DNA of 64,000 nt, from contig NZ_VRLV01000002.1 of the NCBI RefSeq assembly GCF_009760925.1, forward strand, positions 1,171,092 through 1,235,091. The letters run 5' to 3'. The DNA is from Nonomuraea typhae (lineage in GTDB: Bacteria > Actinomycetota > Actinomycetes > Streptosporangiales > Streptosporangiaceae). Position 1 is the first letter of the stretch. Every line of letters starts with the position of its first letter. A model generated the notes under the pieces. That model was not told the DNA's origin and did no database searches. It saw nothing but the letters and a program-made list of their open reading frames with translations. Below, one piece after another: positions 43,949 through 53,195 of this stretch. The position numbers were made by a program, and so were the translations under genes.

Positions 43949-45301
43949 CTACGCCAGGCGCGAGTCGGTGCCGCGGGGGCCCTGGCGGGTGGATTCGGCG
44001 TTCAGGGTGGGCTGCCAGTCGAAGATGTAGCCGCCCTCCATCGGCCCGATGATGACCTCGGCCCCCGCCACCGCGCCCGCCTTCACCAGGGCTTCCTCGA
44101 CGCCGAGGCGCTCCAGGCGGTCGGCCAGGTAGCCTACGGCCTCGTCGTTGGTGAAGTCGGTCTGGCGGATCCAGCGCTCGGGCTTCTCCCCGGTGACCTG
44201 GAACTGGTTCTCGCTGACCTGCCGCACCGAGAACCCGGCCTCGCCGATCTGCTTGGGCCGGATGACCAGCCGGGTCGGCTCCTCCACGGGCTTCTTGGCC
44301 CGGGCCGCCGCCACCCACTCGCCCATCGCGAACGTCAGCTCCCGCAGCCCGTCGTGGGTGGCCGCCGAGATGACGAACACCCGCAGTCCCTTGGCCTCGA
44401 AGTCGGGGCGGACGATCTCGGCCAGTTCGCGCGCGTCCGGGACGTCGGCCTTGTTGAGGACGACCATGCGCGGCCGGTCCTCCAGCTTGCCGTAAGCCTC
44501 CAGCTCGGCCTCGATCACCTCGTAGTCGGTGATCGGGTCGCGGCCCGGCTCCAGGGTGGCGCAGTCGATGACGTGGACGAGCATGTCGCACCGCTCCACG
44601 TGCCGCAGGAACTCGTGCCCGAGCCCCTTGCCCTGCGACGCACCGGGGATCAGGCCAGGTACGTCCGCGACGGTGAAGACGGTCTCCCCCGCGGTGACCA
44701 CGCCGAGGTTGGGGATCAACGTCGTGAACGGATAGTCCGCAATCTTCGGCCGGGCCGCCGACAGCGCCGCGATCAGCGAGGACTTGCCCGCGCTCGGGAA
44801 CCCGACCAGCGCCACGTCCGCGACGCTCTTGAGCTCCAGGACCACGTCCAGACCGTCGCCCGGCTCGCCCAGCAACGCGAACCCGGGCGCCTTCCGCTTC
44901 GTCGAGGCCAGGGCGGCGTTCCCCAGCCCGCCGTGCCCGCCCTGGGCGATCACGTACCGCGTCCCGGCTCCCACGAGGTCCACCAGGACCTCCCCGGTCT
45001 CCGCGTCCTTGACCACGGTCCCGTTGGGCACCGGCAGCACCACGTCCCCGCCGTTGGCCCCGTCTCGGTTGGACCCCTGCCCCTGCTTGCCGTTGTCCGC
45101 CTTGCGATGCGGCCGCCGGTGGTAGTCGAGCAGGGTGGCGGTGTTGGGGTCGACCTCCAGGATCACATCCCCGCCCCGGCCCCCGTCCCCGCCGTCCGGG
45201 CCGCCCAGCGGCTTGAACTTCTCGCGGTGGATGGAGGCGCAGCCGTTCCCTCCGTCACCGGCCCTGACGTGCAGGACCACCTGGTCCACGAAGTCCGGCA
45301 T
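43949..45301 (-). CDS. obg: GTPase Obg (ribosome assembly / growth control)
   Basis: The 450-aa protein has an N-terminal glycine-rich Obg fold ([20 protein letters not shown]), a GTPase core with P-loop [21 protein letters not shown] and NKADV, and a C-terminal OCT domain (about 370-440, [19 protein letters not shown]). It helps 50S assembly and links GTP level to growth and development. GGAGGGG precedes ATG 45301 by about 5 bases, and a small hairpin (GTCCCC / GGGGAC, 45321-45336) lies just upstream of that site. Confidence 0.98.
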   Translation of the reverse strand: MPDFVDQVVLHVRAGDGGNGCASIHREKFKPLGGPDGGDGGRGGDVILEVDPNTATLLDYHRRPHRKADNGKQGQGSNRDGANGGDVVLPVPNGTVVKDAETGEVLVDLVGAGTRYVIAQGGHGGLGNAALASTKRKAPGFALLGEPGDGLDVVLELKSVADVALVGFPSAGKSSLIAALSAARPKIADYPFTTLIPNLGVVTAGETVFTVADVPGLIPGASQGKGLGHEFLRHVERCDMLVHVIDCATLEPGRDPITDYEVIEAELEAYGKLEDRPRMVVLNKADVPDARELAEIVRPDFEAKGLRVFVISAATHDGLRELTFAMGEWVAAARAKKPVEEPTRLVIRPKQIGEAGFSVRQVSENQFQVTGEKPERWIRQTDFTNDEAVGYLADRLERLGVEEALVKAGAVAGAEVIIGPMEGGYIFDWQPTLNAESTRQGPRGTDSRLA

Positions 45302-45687
45302 TACGGCCCCTCCTCCCGATGTCCCCCAGCGGGGACACCTCTCCATCTTCCCAGCTCAACCCACCACCCAAGAACCGGTCCACCGGCCCCCGGGTCTCCG
45401 GCACCGTCCAGCTCCTGGCCCAACGCCTCCGCCGCCCGCCTTCATCCCCAACCCGGAAAATCACCCCGCCGGCCAGGCACAGCCCTCCGACCAGGCACGA
45501 TTCTCCGATCACAGCACCTCAGGGGCACCGGTCCAGCATCACAGGGGCCGCGCCGGACACGCCAAGCGCCTCCCCACCGGCCTAACCAGGGGTTTTCACC
45601 CGGCGCCGCGCGGTGGGGCGGTGGTCGGCGAAGCCCGGCGCCGCCTTACGGCGGGCAGCACGAGCCACGGCGGCCGGCCAACGCCCC

Positions 45688-45782
45688 GCCGTAACGGCGA
45701 GTACCACGTCCGACGTGAGAAGCGATCCCCACGATCGGCGCCCGCCCACGACGGCGGGTGGTGGCATGGCGGCCTGCCGTAA
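45688..45782 (-). repeat. Dispersed intergenic element, copy B (inverted relative to A and C)
   Basis: A 95-bp segment bounded by GCCGTAA (45688-45694 and 45776-45782) on the plus strand, i.e. TTACGGC on the minus strand. Its core matches copy A at 49 of 52 positions. The GC stem seen in copy A is kept with a different loop (CCCGCC-GTCGTG-GGCGGG). Similarity to copy A continues about 90 bases beyond the end towards 45600. Confidence 0.85.
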
Positions 45783-45786
45783 CAGA

Positions 45787-45950
45787 ATCCACCCGCCCAA
45801 GACCCGGCGCAGAGCACCCGCCCGAACCCGAAGCGGACCACCCGCCCGAACCCGAAGCGGACCACCCGCCCGAACCCGACGCAGACCACCTGCCCAAGAC
45901 CCGGCGCGGACCACCCGCCCGAAACCCGGCGCAGACCACCCGCCGGCGGA
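45787..45950 (+). repeat. 24-bp tandem repeat array, about seven units
   Basis: Repeats of GACCACCCGCCCGAACCCG plus AAGCG/ACGCA/GCGCG ends, 24-25 bp each, run from about 45787 to 45950. The two central units are nearly identical and the outer ones are diverged (CAAGACCCGG variants). The array directly abuts dispersed-repeat copy B. Confidence 0.85.
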
Positions 45951-45986
45951 AAGCAGCGCAAGACACCGTGAAAACCCCAGACACGA

Positions 45987-46018
45987 CTAAGGGGCGGGTC
46001 AAGGGACCCACCCCTTAG
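45987..46018 (-). terminator. Terminator-like hairpin after rpmA
   Basis: CTAAGGGG (45987-45994) pairs with CCCCTTAG (46011-46018), with inner GGGTC/GACCC pairs. It begins 20 bases after the rpmA stop on the minus strand and is followed by a GGGGTTTTC tail. It would separate the ribosomal-protein unit from obg. Confidence 0.8.
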
Positions 46019-46038
46019 GAACGCCTATCGGCCGCGGA

Positions 46039-46296
46039 CTACTCCGCGATCGGGACGATGCTCACCGCGCGGCGACCGCGCTTGCGGCCGAACTGCACGT
46101 GACCGGCGGCCAGCGCGAACAGCGTGTCATCGCCGCCGCGGCCGACGTTGTCGCCGGGGTGGAAGTGGGTGCCGCGCTGGCGGACGATGATCTCGCCCGC
46201 GTTGACCAGCTGGCCGCCGAAACGCTTGACGCCGAGCCGCTGGGCGTTGGAGTCACGGCCGTTCCGGGTGGACGACGCGCCCTTCTTGTGTGCCAT
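46039..46296 (-). CDS. rpmA: 50S ribosomal protein bL27
   Basis: The 85-aa protein begins [20 protein letters not shown], the classical L27 start whose flexible N terminus reaches the peptidyl-transferase centre, with [16 protein letters not shown] downstream. It follows rplU by 19 bases in the same direction. There is no N-terminal extension of the Firmicutes type that would need cleavage. Confidence 0.99.
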   Translation of the reverse strand: MAHKKGASSTRNGRDSNAQRLGVKRFGGQLVNAGEIIVRQRGTHFHPGDNVGRGGDDTLFALAAGHVQFGRKRGRRAVSIVPIAE

Positions 46297-46315
46297 CTCG
46301 CAAAACTCCCGTGAC

Positions 46316-46618
46316 TCAGGCCTGGTTGATGCCGGTGATCTTCACCTGGGTGTACCGCTGGCGGTGACCCTGGCGCTTCTTGTAACCGGTCTTGTTCTTG
46401 TACTTGAGGATGCGGATCTTCGGTCCCTTGGTCTCGCCGAGGATCTCGGCGCTGACCGTGAACTTGCCCGCCTCCGTGGTCACATCGCCGTCGTTGACGA
46501 CGAGCACCGTCGGCAGCGTAACCGAAGAGCCGACCTCGCCGGCGACCTTGTCCACCTCGAGGACGTCACCGACGGAGACCTTCTGCTGCCTGCCGCCGCA
46601 ACGAACGATCGCGTACAC
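46316..46618 (-). CDS. rplU: 50S ribosomal protein bL21
   Basis: The 100-aa protein has the L21 pattern [17 protein letters not shown] at the N terminus and [21 protein letters not shown] near the C terminus, the signature 23S-binding region. It is the first gene of the rplU-rpmA unit. The 230-base region upstream holds strong hairpins that could form a regulatory leader. Confidence 0.98.
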   Translation of the reverse strand: MYAIVRCGGRQQKVSVGDVLEVDKVAGEVGSSVTLPTVLVVNDGDVTTEAGKFTVSAEILGETKGPKIRILKYKNKTGYKKRQGHRQRYTQVKITGINQA

Positions 46619-46848
46619 CGCGGAACCCTTCTACTGTCTGCTTGTGGTCACCGGCAAATCGGCGACCACCGAATGCTGCGCCCAGCACTCGGAACCTGTC
46701 GGGAAACCGACGATCCGAGATGGCGCGCGAACAGGGCGCGCCACTGGACGCACCGATTGACTAGGGTACCGGATGAGCGGTGCCCTGGTCGAACCGGACG
46801 GATCGACGGGCTGCCGGTCGAGGAGCGCTCCCTGGCGGGAGCGCCTGG
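46619..46848 (-). promoter_or_regulatory. rne-rplU intergenic region with three hairpins (terminator and rplU leader)
   Basis: GCGCTCCC-TGGC-GGGAGCGC (46825-46844) lies 4 bases after the rne stop and may end or stabilise that message. TGGCGCGC / GCGCGCCA (46721-46743) is an 8-bp palindromic hairpin. GTGGTCaCCG / CGGcGACCAC (46645-46670) sits about 25 bases before the rplU start and would lie in its leader RNA. A promoter for rplU must lie between the last two; no clear -35/-10 could be assigned. Confidence 0.55.
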
Positions 46849-49800
46849 CTACTCGGCCGACTTGGCTCGGCGAGAGCGTCGCCGCCCCCTGCCGGAAGTC
46901 TGGTTCGCCTGGTCATCCTCGGCTGGGACGTCGTCAAGCGCACCGGTCACAGTATCACGGTTCGGGGACCCGGAAGCCGCGGACACCTTGTCGGCCACCG
47001 CCTTCTCGATGGCCATCTTGCCCTGGGTGCCGCGTGGCTCCGGCTTGCCGTCCACCGGCTCGGTGGAGACGATCAGGCCGCGGCCGTTGCAGCAGTCGCA
47101 CGGCGTCGAGAACGCCTCCAGCAGCCCCTGGCCGACCCGCTTACGGGTCATCTGGACCAGGCCCAGGGAGGTGACCTCGGCCACCTGGTGCTTGGTCCGG
47201 TCGCGGGCCAGGCACTCCAGCAGGCGGCGCAGCACCAGGTCCCGGTTGGACTCCAGCACCATGTCGATGAAGTCGATCACGATGATGCCGCCGATGTCGC
47301 GCAGCCGGAGCTGGCGCACGATCTCCTCGGCCGCCTCCAGGTTGTTCCTGGTGACCGTCTCCTCCAGGTTGCCGCCCTGGCCGGTGAACTTGCCGGTGTT
47401 GACGTCCACGACCGTCATCGCCTCGGTGCGGTCGATGACCAGCGAACCGCCGCTGGGCAGCCACACCTTGCGCTCCAGCGCCTTGCCGAGCTGCTCGTCG
47501 ATCCGGTACGACTCGAAGACGTCGGTCTCCTCCTCCCACCGGGTCAGGCGGTCGGCCAGGTGCGGGGCGACGTACTTGACGTATTCGTCGACCGTCTCCC
47601 ACGCCTCCTCGCCCTGCACGACGAGGTTGGTGAAGTCCTCGTTGAAGACGTCGCGCACCACCCGGACGGTCAGGTCGGGCTCGGCCGACAGCAGCTCGGG
47701 CGGGCTGGCGGACTTGGCCTTCTTCTGGATGTTCTCCCACTGCGCCGACAGGCGGGCCACGTCGCGGGCGAGCTCGTCCTCCGAGGCGCCCTCGGCGGCC
47801 GTGCGCACGATGACGCCGGCGTTCTCGGGCATGACCTTCTTCAGGATGCTCTTGAGCCGCGCGCGCTCCTTGTCGGGCAGCTTGCGGCTGATGCCGGTCA
47901 TCGACCCGTCCGGGACGTAGACGAGGTATCGGCCGGGAAGGCTGATCTGCGAGGTCAGGCGGGCGCCCTTGTGGCCGATCGGGTCCTTGGTGACCTGCAC
48001 CAGCACCGACTGGCCGGACTTCAGCGCCGACTCGATCCGCTTCGGCTGGCCTTCCAGCCCGGCGGTGTCGAAGTTCACCTCACCGGCATACAGGACGGCG
48101 TTGCGCCCCTTGCCGATGTCCACGAACGCGGCCTCCATCGACGGCAGCACGTTCTGGACCTTGCCCAGGTAGACGTTGCCGACGTAGGACTGGCTGGCCT
48201 CGCGGTTGACGTAGTGCTCGACCAGGATGCCGTCCTCGAGCACGGCGATCTGGGTGCGGTCGCCGTGGCGGCGCACCACCATCATCCGGTCGACCGACTC
48301 GCGCCTGGCCAGGAACTCGGACTCGGTGATGATCGGCGGACGGCGGCGGCCCAGCTCACGGCCCTCGCGGCGGCGCTGCTTCTTGGCCTCCAGGCGGGTG
48401 GAGCCGCGCACGCTCTGCACGCCGTCGCTGGAGGTGTCCACGGCCCCGGCCCGGCCGGAGCGCGGCGCGCGGATCCTGACCACGGTGTTCGGCGGGTCGT
48501 CGCTGGCCGGCTCGGGGGCGTCGTCGCTGCCGCGGCGGCGGCGCCGACGGCGGCGGCGCGAGGAGGACGCCTCCTCTTCCTGGGATTCCTCCTCGGCCGG
48601 CTCCTCGTCCTCGTCCTCGTCCTCTGCGTCCTCGGCCTCGTCACGCTCACGCGCACGGCCCCGGCCGCGCCCGCCCCGGCGGCGGCGCCTGCGGCGGCCT
48701 CCGGTCTCGTCCTCGGCGTCACCGTCACCGTCCACGTCCACGTCGACCTCGGTGTCGGCGTCGCTGTCGGCGTCGGCCTCGGTCGAGGTCGCGGCGCTCT
48801 CCTCCACGACCTCGGCCGCGACGGGCTCAGCCTCGGTACGGCGGGGCGCGGCGGGCTGGGCCTGGCTCGGATCCGGCGCCTGGAACAGCGGCGCGAAAAT
48901 GGCCGCAGGACGCTGGTAGGAGGCGTCACCCTGCTCCAGGCGGCGCGCGGTCAGCCCGAACGGGTCGGCCAGCAGGTTGGGACGGTCGTCCTCGTCGAGG
49001 TCCTCCCCGGCGGGCTCGTCGTCGAGCGGCTCCTCCTCGGGCAGCTCGTCCAGCACGTCCTCGCCGAGCACCTCGGCCACGGCGTCGGCGGCCTGGGCCC
49101 GGACGACCTCTTCGGCCACAGCCTCGGCCGGCCCCTCGCCCAATTCCTCGGCCAGCCCCTCGACCTGCCCCGAGCCCACGCCGGACTCCGTCAGGACGGC
49201 CTCCACAGCGGCCTCGACCGGGCTCTCCGGCTCCGCGGCGGCCTTGCGGGTGCGCCGCGTGCGCTTGACCGGCGCGGGCGCCTCAGCCGCGTCCTCAGCG
49301 GCGGCCTTGGCCTTGGTGGTGCGCCGGGTCCGCTTGACGGGCGCCTCGGCGCCTTCCGCTGCCCCCGCGGAGCCAGCCGCCGCGGGAGCGTCCTCGGCGG
49401 CCGAGCCGGGAGCGCTCCCGTCGGCGACAGCCGTACCGACGTGCTCGTCGATCTCCGGCGGCGGCCCGGCGGCACGCCGCGAAACCCGCTTGCGCAGCGG
49501 CTTCTCCTCAGCCGTCGGCGCGACCTCGCCCTGGGGCTCGGCGGCGGCCTCAGGCTCGGCGGCGGCTTCTTCCTCGGCCTTCTTCGTACGGCGGCGCGTG
49601 GTGGTGGCCGTGGACCGGCTCCGAGCGGCCCGCTTGGGCTTCTCCTCGGCAACCGCCTCGGCCACGGCCTCCTCGACCTGGCTGACCACCGCCCCCGCGG
49701 GCACGGTCAGCACGGTCGGCGCGGACTCCTCCGGCAGCTCCGGAGGCGGTCCGGCCGGCCGGGCGGCCCGGCGGGGCCTGGTCTTGGCCTGATCTTCAGT

Positions 49801-49851
49801 TGTCTCCCCGTCGGGGCCATGGGCCCCGGCGTTGGGCTCGTTCTCGAGCAT
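46849..49851 (-). CDS. rne: Ribonuclease E/G family endoribonuclease
   Basis: The protein is 1000 aa. The catalytic half (about 500-960) has an S1 domain (SQSYVGNVYLGKVQNVLPSM), the DNase I-like metal site with TEAMTVVDVNTGK, and the zinc-link CDCCNGRG. The first ~490 residues are disordered, with Ala/Pro/Glu repeats, RRRRRR tracts and acidic runs (DADSDADTEVDVDVDGDG); a short basic tail GRGRRRSRR ends the protein. Actinobacterial RNase E carries its scaffold mainly on the N-terminal side, as here. It is central to mRNA decay and rRNA processing. It is transcribed before rplU-rpmA. Confidence 0.97.
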   Translation of the reverse strand: MLENEPNAGAHGPDGETTEDQAKTRPRRAARPAGPPPELPEESAPTVLTVPAGAVVSQVEEAVAEAVAEEKPKRAARSRSTATTTRRRTKKAEEEAAAEPEAAAEPQGEVAPTAEEKPLRKRVSRRAAGPPPEIDEHVGTAVADGSAPGSAAEDAPAAAGSAGAAEGAEAPVKRTRRTTKAKAAAEDAAEAPAPVKRTRRTRKAAAEPESPVEAAVEAVLTESGVGSGQVEGLAEELGEGPAEAVAEEVVRAQAADAVAEVLGEDVLDELPEEEPLDDEPAGEDLDEDDRPNLLADPFGLTARRLEQGDASYQRPAAIFAPLFQAPDPSQAQPAAPRRTEAEPVAAEVVEESAATSTEADADSDADTEVDVDVDGDGDAEDETGGRRRRRRRGGRGRGRARERDEAEDAEDEDEDEEPAEEESQEEEASSSRRRRRRRRRGSDDAPEPASDDPPNTVVRIRAPRSGRAGAVDTSSDGVQSVRGSTRLEAKKQRRREGRELGRRRPPIITESEFLARRESVDRMMVVRRHGDRTQIAVLEDGILVEHYVNREASQSYVGNVYLGKVQNVLPSMEAAFVDIGKGRNAVLYAGEVNFDTAGLEGQPKRIESALKSGQSVLVQVTKDPIGHKGARLTSQISLPGRYLVYVPDGSMTGISRKLPDKERARLKSILKKVMPENAGVIVRTAAEGASEDELARDVARLSAQWENIQKKAKSASPPELLSAEPDLTVRVVRDVFNEDFTNLVVQGEEAWETVDEYVKYVAPHLADRLTRWEEETDVFESYRIDEQLGKALERKVWLPSGGSLVIDRTEAMTVVDVNTGKFTGQGGNLEETVTRNNLEAAEEIVRQLRLRDIGGIIVIDFIDMVLESNRDLVLRRLLECLARDRTKHQVAEVTSLGLVQMTRKRVGQGLLEAFSTPCDCCNGRGLIVSTEPVDGKPEPRGTQGKMAIEKAVADKVSAASGSPNRDTVTGALDDVPAEDDQANQTSGRGRRRSRRAKSAE

Positions 49852-49992
49852 GCGGGCGCTCTCCCGTCAGCTCCCGGGCGCGTCGCCGCGCCGCGCAGGA
49901 GCCCTCGTGTCTCGTTGTCCGCCCCCGCCCCGTGAGGGGTGTTGGCGCCAAGTCCTGTCAGCGGATACGCCTGGCGGGCAGCCAGGCGCGTC

Positions 49993-50757
49993 CTAACCGG
50001 CGGCGTGCTCGCCCGCCGGTCCCGCTTCGCCGCCGCGCGTGATGTCGCGGTCAAGGTCGAACGGGTCGGCAGGCTCACCTGATACGTCAAGCGGCCCCTG
50101 CGCCAGCCTGGTCACCTCGGGGGGAACCGGCGGCGCGAAGTCGGCCACAAGGCGCAGCCCTGTGAGCACATCGTCGGGTCGAACGGCAGGAGTCACGTGC
50201 CGAACAACCATGCGCAGTATGACACACGACTGTCCGGGCACCTGAGCTGCGGTTCTCTCCGTTCCCTCGGAGATCGCCAGCGTCTGTACCGCCTCCCGCG
50301 CGTCGAAGCGCCGGGGGCCTTTCTTCGTCAGGCGCTCCACCTCAACAGTGCCGGCGGCGAGGAACTTCTCCACCGCCACACCGGCCTGTTCGCGATCCGC
50401 GCCGGGCAACCGCAACTCCCACGCAGAGACCTCCAGGCGATCGGCCAGGCCGCCGGACCGTGCTTCGACGACTTCGAGCACGTCGAGCCCGGGCGGCAGC
50501 GAAGCGTCCAGGTCGGCGCGTATCCGCCCTGGGTCGCACGGCTCCGTGACGCCGATCTCGAGGTATTCGGCCTCGCTGGCAACGCCGGTAGGCGCCGCGC
50601 CCGCGTAGGAGATCTTGGGGTGGGGCGAGAAGCCCGCGCTGAAGGCCACCGGAATGCCGGCACGGCGGACCGCCCTCTCGACGGCCCGCGAGATGTCGCG
50701 GTGGCTGGTGAAGCGCAGGCGGCCGCGCTTGGCGTAGCGGATGCGAAGCCGCTGCAC
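49993..50757 (-). CDS. Radical SAM-linked protein (TIGR03936, DUF2344)
   Basis: The protein is 254 aa from a GTG at 50757. It begins QRLRIRYAKRGRLRFTSHRD and has AFSAGFSPHPKISYAGAAPTG, diagnostic of the TIGR03936 family, which is found next to, or fused to, the TIGR03960 radical SAM protein. The C-terminal ~50 residues are a disordered acidic/Pro tail. Its molecular role is unknown. It precedes rne, and is separated from its TIGR03960 partner by 323 bases holding dispersed-repeat copy C. Confidence 0.92.
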   Translation of the reverse strand: MQRLRIRYAKRGRLRFTSHRDISRAVERAVRRAGIPVAFSAGFSPHPKISYAGAAPTGVASEAEYLEIGVTEPCDPGRIRADLDASLPPGLDVLEVVEARSGGLADRLEVSAWELRLPGADREQAGVAVEKFLAAGTVEVERLTKKGPRRFDAREAVQTLAISEGTERTAAQVPGQSCVILRMVVRHVTPAVRPDDVLTGLRLVADFAPPVPPEVTRLAQGPLDVSGEPADPFDLDRDITRGGEAGPAGEHAAG

Positions 50758-51080
50758 CGTGGGCGCGGGCGGTGGCCCGTCGGGAACAGGTTTCAGAGCG
50801 TTGTCGTCCTTCCCATGTCAGAGTTTCCTCTCCACAGGATATGCCGCTCGGCCAGGAGACTGTACGCGCTGTTCTCTAACTCCCGACCAGGACGTGTCTG
50901 TCCACTCTGCGCAAATCCTCTTCTCGTACGGCAGGCCGCCCCACCACCACCCGCCGACGCTGGTGACCGCCGATCGTGGGGGTCGCTTCTCACGTCGGAC
51001 GGGGTGCTCGCCGTCACGGCCAAACCTTGACCAAGTTCCGTGGCCGGCTCCCGCGCCCGCGCGTGTCGCGCCCGGCGGCG
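50758..51080. other. Gap between the two radical SAM-related genes, holding repeat copy C
   Basis: The two partner genes are usually adjacent. No gene is seen in this gap. The part near 50820-50925 has moderate GC content and no hairpin of note; 50926-51020 is the dispersed element. The rest is GC-rich trailer of the TIGR03960 gene. Confidence 0.6.
50926..51020 (+). repeat. Dispersed intergenic element, copy C
   Basis: A 95-bp segment from GTACGGC (50926-50932) to TCACGGC (51014-51020). Its core (50969-51020) matches copy A at 49 of 52 positions, and its left part (ACGGCAGGCCGCC) matches copy B. The stem before the core is weaker here (GGTGACC replaces GGCGGGC). Confidence 0.85.
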
Positions 51081-52991
51081 TCACACCACGGTGAGGGGCA
51101 GGAGCTTCTTGCCGGTCGGGCCGATCTGGATCTCGGTGCCCATCGTCGGGCAGACGCCGCAGTCGTAGCACGGCGTCCAGCGGCAGTCCTCGACCTCGGT
51201 CTCGTTGACCGCGTCCTGCCAGTCCTGCCACAGCCACTCGCGGTCGAGCCCGGCGTCGAGGTGGTCCCAGGGCAGGACCTCGTTCTCCTCGCGCTCGCGG
51301 GTGGTGTACCAGCCGACGTCGACGCCGGCTTTCTCCGCGCCGGCCATCCACCGGTCGAAGGAGAAGTGCTCGCTCCAGCCGTCGAAGCGGCCGCCGTCCT
51401 CCCACACGGCCCGGATGACCGCGCCGACCCGCCGGTCGCCACGCGACAGCAGCCCCTCCACGATGGACGGCTTGCCGTCGTGGTAGCGGAAGCCGATGGC
51501 CCGGCCGTACTGCCTGTCGTTGCGGACGACGTCGCGCAGCTCCTTCAGCCGCCGGTCGACGGTCTCGTGGTCGGCCTGGGCGGCCCACTGGAAGGGCGTG
51601 TGCGGCTTGGGCACGAAGCCGCCGATGGAGACGGTGCAGCGGATGTCGCGCGAGCCGGTCGCCTCCCGGCCGGCCTGGATGACCTTCTTGGCCAGGTCGG
51701 CGATGCCCAGCACGTCCTCGTCGCGCTCGGTCGGCAGCCCGCACATGAAGTAGAGCTTCACCTGCCGCCAGCCCTGGCTGTAGGCGGTGGTGACGGTGCG
51801 GATGAGGTCTTCCTCGGTGACCATCTTGTTGATCACCTTGCGCATGCGCTCGGAGCCGCCTTCGGGGGCGAAGGTCAGGCCGGAGCGGCGGCCGTTGCGG
51901 GAGAACTCGTTGGCCAGGTCGATGTTGAAGGCGTCCACGCGGGTGGAGGGCAGCGACAGCGAGGTGTTGGTGCCCTCGTAGCGGTCGGCCAGGCCCTTGG
52001 CGACCTCGCCGATCTCGGAGTGGTCGGCGGACGACAGCGACAGCAGGCCGACCTCGTTGAAGCCGGACTCCTTGATGCCGTTCTCGACCATGGCGCCGAT
52101 CGTGGTGATCGACCGTTCGCGGACCGGGCGGGTGATCATGCCCGCCTGGCAGAAGCGGCAGCCGCGGGTGCAGCCGCGGAAGATCTCGACGCTGAACCGC
52201 TCGTGCACGGTCTCGGCCAGCGGCACCAGCGGCTTCTTCGGGTAGGGCCACTCGTCGAGGTCCATGACGGTGTGCTTGTGCACCCGCCACGGCACGTCGG
52301 GACGGTTGGGCGCCACCCGCTTGATGCGGCCGTCGGCGTGGTATTCGACGTCGTAGAACTTGGGCACGTAGACGCCGCCGGACTCGGCCAGGCGCATCAG
52401 CAGCTCGTCGCGGCCGCCGGGGCTGCCCTCCCGCTTCCACTCGCGGATGACCTCGGTGATGGCGATGGCGATCTGCTCGCCGTCGCCCAGCACGGCCGCG
52501 TCGAGGAAGTCGGCGATCGGCTCGGGGTTGAAGGCGGCGTGGCCGCCGGCCAGCACGATCGGGTCGTCGTCGCCGCGCTCGGCGGCGTGCAGCGGGATGC
52601 CGGCCAGGTCGAGGGCGGTCAGCATGTTGGTGTAGCCGAGCTCGGTGGAGAACGACAGCCCGAGCACGTCGAAGGCGCGCACCGGGCGGTGGCCGTCCAC
52701 GGTGAACTGCGGCACCCCGTGCTCGCGCATGAGCGCCTCGAGGTCGGGCCAGACCGAGTAGGTGCGCTCGGCCAGCGTGTCCGGCAGCTCGTTGAGGATC
52801 TCGTAGAGGATCGCCACGCCCTGGTTGGGCAGCCCCACCTCGTAGGCGTCGGGATACATGAGCGCCCAGCGCACGTCTGCCGCGTCCCAGTCCTTGACGG
52901 TCGAGTTGAGCTCGCCGCCGACGTACTGGATCGGCTTCTGCACCTTGGGCAGCAGCGCTTCCAGGCGTGGGAAAACAGACTCGACAGACAT
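51081..52991 (-). CDS. B12-binding-like radical SAM protein (TIGR03960)
   Basis: The protein is 636 aa from ATG 52991. The N-terminal Rossmann-like region (about 1-200) is followed by the radical SAM core with CxxxCxxC in RGCTRGCRFCQAG (near residue 270). A C-terminal cluster RWTPCYDCGVCPTMG could bind a second Fe-S centre or zinc. The family's reaction is unknown; it is conserved with TIGR03936 in this cluster across actinobacteria. The short gene at 53012 lies just upstream. Confidence 0.95.
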   Translation of the reverse strand: MSVESVFPRLEALLPKVQKPIQYVGGELNSTVKDWDAADVRWALMYPDAYEVGLPNQGVAILYEILNELPDTLAERTYSVWPDLEALMREHGVPQFTVDGHRPVRAFDVLGLSFSTELGYTNMLTALDLAGIPLHAAERGDDDPIVLAGGHAAFNPEPIADFLDAAVLGDGEQIAIAITEVIREWKREGSPGGRDELLMRLAESGGVYVPKFYDVEYHADGRIKRVAPNRPDVPWRVHKHTVMDLDEWPYPKKPLVPLAETVHERFSVEIFRGCTRGCRFCQAGMITRPVRERSITTIGAMVENGIKESGFNEVGLLSLSSADHSEIGEVAKGLADRYEGTNTSLSLPSTRVDAFNIDLANEFSRNGRRSGLTFAPEGGSERMRKVINKMVTEEDLIRTVTTAYSQGWRQVKLYFMCGLPTERDEDVLGIADLAKKVIQAGREATGSRDIRCTVSIGGFVPKPHTPFQWAAQADHETVDRRLKELRDVVRNDRQYGRAIGFRYHDGKPSIVEGLLSRGDRRVGAVIRAVWEDGGRFDGWSEHFSFDRWMAGAEKAGVDVGWYTTREREENEVLPWDHLDAGLDREWLWQDWQDAVNETEVEDCRWTPCYDCGVCPTMGTEIQIGPTGKKLLPLTVV

Positions 52992-53011
52992 GGACCCAAG
53001 ACTATCCGTGC

Positions 53012-53191
53012 TCAGACGGTGGCGGGTCCAGGGATGTCGATGTCGTTCCCGCTCAGGACGAGCACCGTGTGGTTCTCGTAACAGGTCAGCTCGACAGCGA
53101 TGACGCCGCTGGCGAGGTTGTGCACGGCGACGATGTGGCTGGCGGGAAGCAGGAACCGGTCCCCGCACTCGTCGCAGTAGGCCACGAACAT
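53012..53191 (-). CDS. Small CxxC protein, hypothetical
   Basis: The protein is 59 aa from ATG 53191 to TGA at 53012. It begins MFVAYCDECGDRFLLPASH, with a CxxC pair and nearby His, then a beta-rich part with a third Cys (VELTCYENHTVLVL). It could be a small zinc-ribbon-like protein. It lies 4 bases after the rodA stop and 20 bases before the radical SAM gene, so it is embedded in the operon. Confidence 0.75.
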   Translation of the reverse strand: MFVAYCDECGDRFLLPASHIVAVHNLASGVIAVELTCYENHTVLVLSGNDIDIPGPATV

Positions 53192-53195
53192 ACTT

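Larger units (their letters stand above)
45302..46038. other. Long gene-free gap between obg and rpmA with repeats
   Basis: In most relatives rpmA and obg are close; here 737 bases intervene. The first 300 bases upstream of obg are C-rich on the plus strand with no clear motif apart from the hairpin at 45321-45336. Dispersed-repeat copy B (45688-45782), a 24-bp tandem array (45787-45950) and the rpmA terminator (45987-46018) follow. Frames are open on both strands across the array because of its low complexity; I do not regard any as a gene. Confidence 0.65.

Noticed and set aside
45787..45950. CRISPR-like array
   Set aside because: The units are contiguous 24-25-bp tandem repeats without unique spacers, and no cas genes are present in the window.
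45582..46018. Several overlapping open frames of 80-125 codons on both strands
   Set aside because: They arise from the low-complexity 24-bp repeats, which keep all frames open; no ribosome site, conserved motif or plausible composition supports any of them.
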